This document shows, one piece after another, positions 5,212-5,775 of a DNA stretch of 5,775 nucleotides (positions within the stretch are counted from its first letter, which is position 1; each line of letters opens with the position of its first letter). This DNA is from Zymomonas sp. GTDB lineage: Bacteria; Pseudomonadota; Alphaproteobacteria; Sphingomonadales; Sphingomonadaceae. Location: NCBI RefSeq assembly GCF_020216885.1, contig NZ_JAIWON010000163.1:1-5775 (forward strand), written 5' to 3'. The notes below the pieces were generated by a model. It worked only from the letters and a program-made list of their open reading frames with translations, was not told where the DNA came from and ran no database searches. The position numbers and the translations under genes were made by a program.

Positions 5212-5241
5212 CGTATAAGAGAGATACGGGTATTTGGTCAA
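5212..5241 (-). promoter_or_regulatory. Sigma70-type promoter of tRNA-Met
   Basis: On the minus strand, TTGACC (5241-5236, 5 of 6 to consensus) and TATACG (5217-5212, 4 of 6) are 18 bases apart. Transcription would begin near 5205, giving a leader of about 35 bases. The -10 box is followed by a GC-rich discriminator (CACGCCTCG), typical of growth-rate and stringent control of stable RNA genes; that regulatory role is inference from known tRNA promoters. Confidence 0.75.
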
Positions 5242-5655
5242 CTGTTTTTTTCGGTATTTTGTTATTTCTGTTTGTTTTTTTTACGTTAAATCGAGTTTGG
5301 GATTATTGGTGCGAGAAGGAGGGCTTACCCCTGCCCGTTTTTTGGCCAAAAGCTGATTTTGGCTATGCGAGCCAAAAGACCCTATATTTTTTTAAAAGTA
5401 TTTTGAGACAAGCAAGACTATCTGACAGCTTCAAAAAGGCCGCATGAGGCATGATGGACGAAATTATACCGTCTGAATCAGGATTTTGATTGCCTTTTCC
5501 AAAGGATAACCTGTCACATTTTCAATAAAAGATTGTCTTGAAGGCGATAGACGAAAATTCTTTCGGAAAGAAACCCTAGTCTCCTAGTCTCGGTTTTTGA
5601 ATGCTGCGCATCATGAGAGTCTATTGAAAAATTCGGTTAGTGGCCGTGTTATAAA
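5242..5655. other. Intergenic region, no convincing gene
   Basis: About 410 bases without a supportable gene. A 62-codon frame at 5259-5447 (plus) starts with TTG, has no ribosome site and shows low-complexity, Phe-rich composition, so I do not call it. The stretch contains an 8-bp unit CCTAGTCT in two tandem copies (5575-5582, 5583-5590) and a short inverted repeat TTCTTT-CGG-AAAGAA just before it. No promoter or RNA gene is evident. Confidence 0.5.
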
Positions 5656-5687
5656 GACGCCTCGTATAATTTCTTATTCGAGGCGTC
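5656..5687. terminator. Strong hairpin, probable terminator (best on the minus strand)
   Basis: GACGCCTCG (5656-5664) and CGAGGCGTC (5679-5687) form a perfect 9-bp GC-rich stem. Within the loop, ATAA and TTAT add four pairs after a T-T mismatch, leaving a TTTC loop. On the minus strand the stem is followed by TTTATAA, a short U-rich tail; on the plus strand CTATATTC follows. It probably ends a gene entering from the right of the window on the minus strand. A conserved structured RNA or a protein site is also possible. Confidence 0.6.
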
Positions 5688-5752
5688 CTATATTCTAATG
5701 TTGGTTACCATGATAAGTGCAAGAAAAATCAAGGTATTTTACTGTTTATATA

Positions 5753-5775
5753 CACTATAACACCGGTTATCAGTG
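5753..5775. repeat. Inverted repeat at the window end
   Basis: CACTATAAC (5753-5761), spacer ACCG, then GTTATCAGTG (5766-5775) pair at all nine positions if one C is bulged. It touches the last base of the window, so its full extent is unknown. It could be an operator, a hairpin or a mobile-element end. Confidence 0.5.

Noticed and set aside
5259..5447. 62-codon frame right of the tRNA promoter
   Set aside because: TTG start, no ribosome site, low-complexity Phe-rich sequence and no recognisable motif.

Overview
The window looks like accessory chromosomal DNA from an alphaproteobacterium, most probably Zymomonas mobilis or a close relative. The evidence is an alphaproteobacterial-type elongator tRNA-Met with encoded CCA, moderate-to-low GC with very AT-rich intergenic stretches, IS5-family relics of the kind common in acetic-acid bacteria, sphingomonads and Zymomonas, and a nitrilase of about 329 residues beside a LysR regulator, an arrangement I associate from memory with Z. 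mobilis. The species call is recall plus inference and was not tested by a search.

Layout from left to right. (1) 1-~911: a decayed IS5-family insertion sequence whose transposase is broken by three frameshifts. (2) 939-1523, minus strand: two small uncharacterised genes, one for a 105-residue acidic helical protein with a SHOCT-like helix pair and one for a 64-residue protein with a C-terminal membrane segment. (3) 1524-1943: a very AT-rich spacer holding a 9-bp tandem repeat that also reads as a micro-ORF, Met-(Ala-Trp-Glu)x5-Ala-stop. (4) 1944-2791: a second, complete-ended but dead IS5-family element, 848 bp, with 18-bp imperfect terminal inverted repeats and a TA dinucleotide on each side. 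Its transposase has about three frameshifts and three in-frame stops. (5) 2898-4907: the functional core, a LysR-type regulator gene (minus) diverging from a nitrilase gene (plus). Between them lies a perfect 12-bp inverted repeat that overlaps the regulator's start codon and the predicted nitrilase promoter. (6) 4908-5241: a possible terminator hairpin, then tRNA-Met(CAT) on the minus strand with a good sigma70-type promoter. (7) 5242-5775: no convincing gene, but a strong 9-bp-stem hairpin at 5656-5687 and another inverted repeat cut by the window end.

How it works together: the LysR protein probably senses a nitrile, a carboxylate or a related metabolite, and controls the nitrilase and itself from the shared 69-bp intergenic region. 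The nitrilase hydrolyses a nitrile to the carboxylate and ammonia. The two IS relics appear to be bystanders, but with the tRNA they mark the area as a place where DNA has been gained. I found no clearly undescribed multi-gene system. The items most worth a second look are the M(AWE)5A tandem repeat, the operator-like palindrome, the palindrome just upstream of the tRNA, and the small gene pair at 939-1523.
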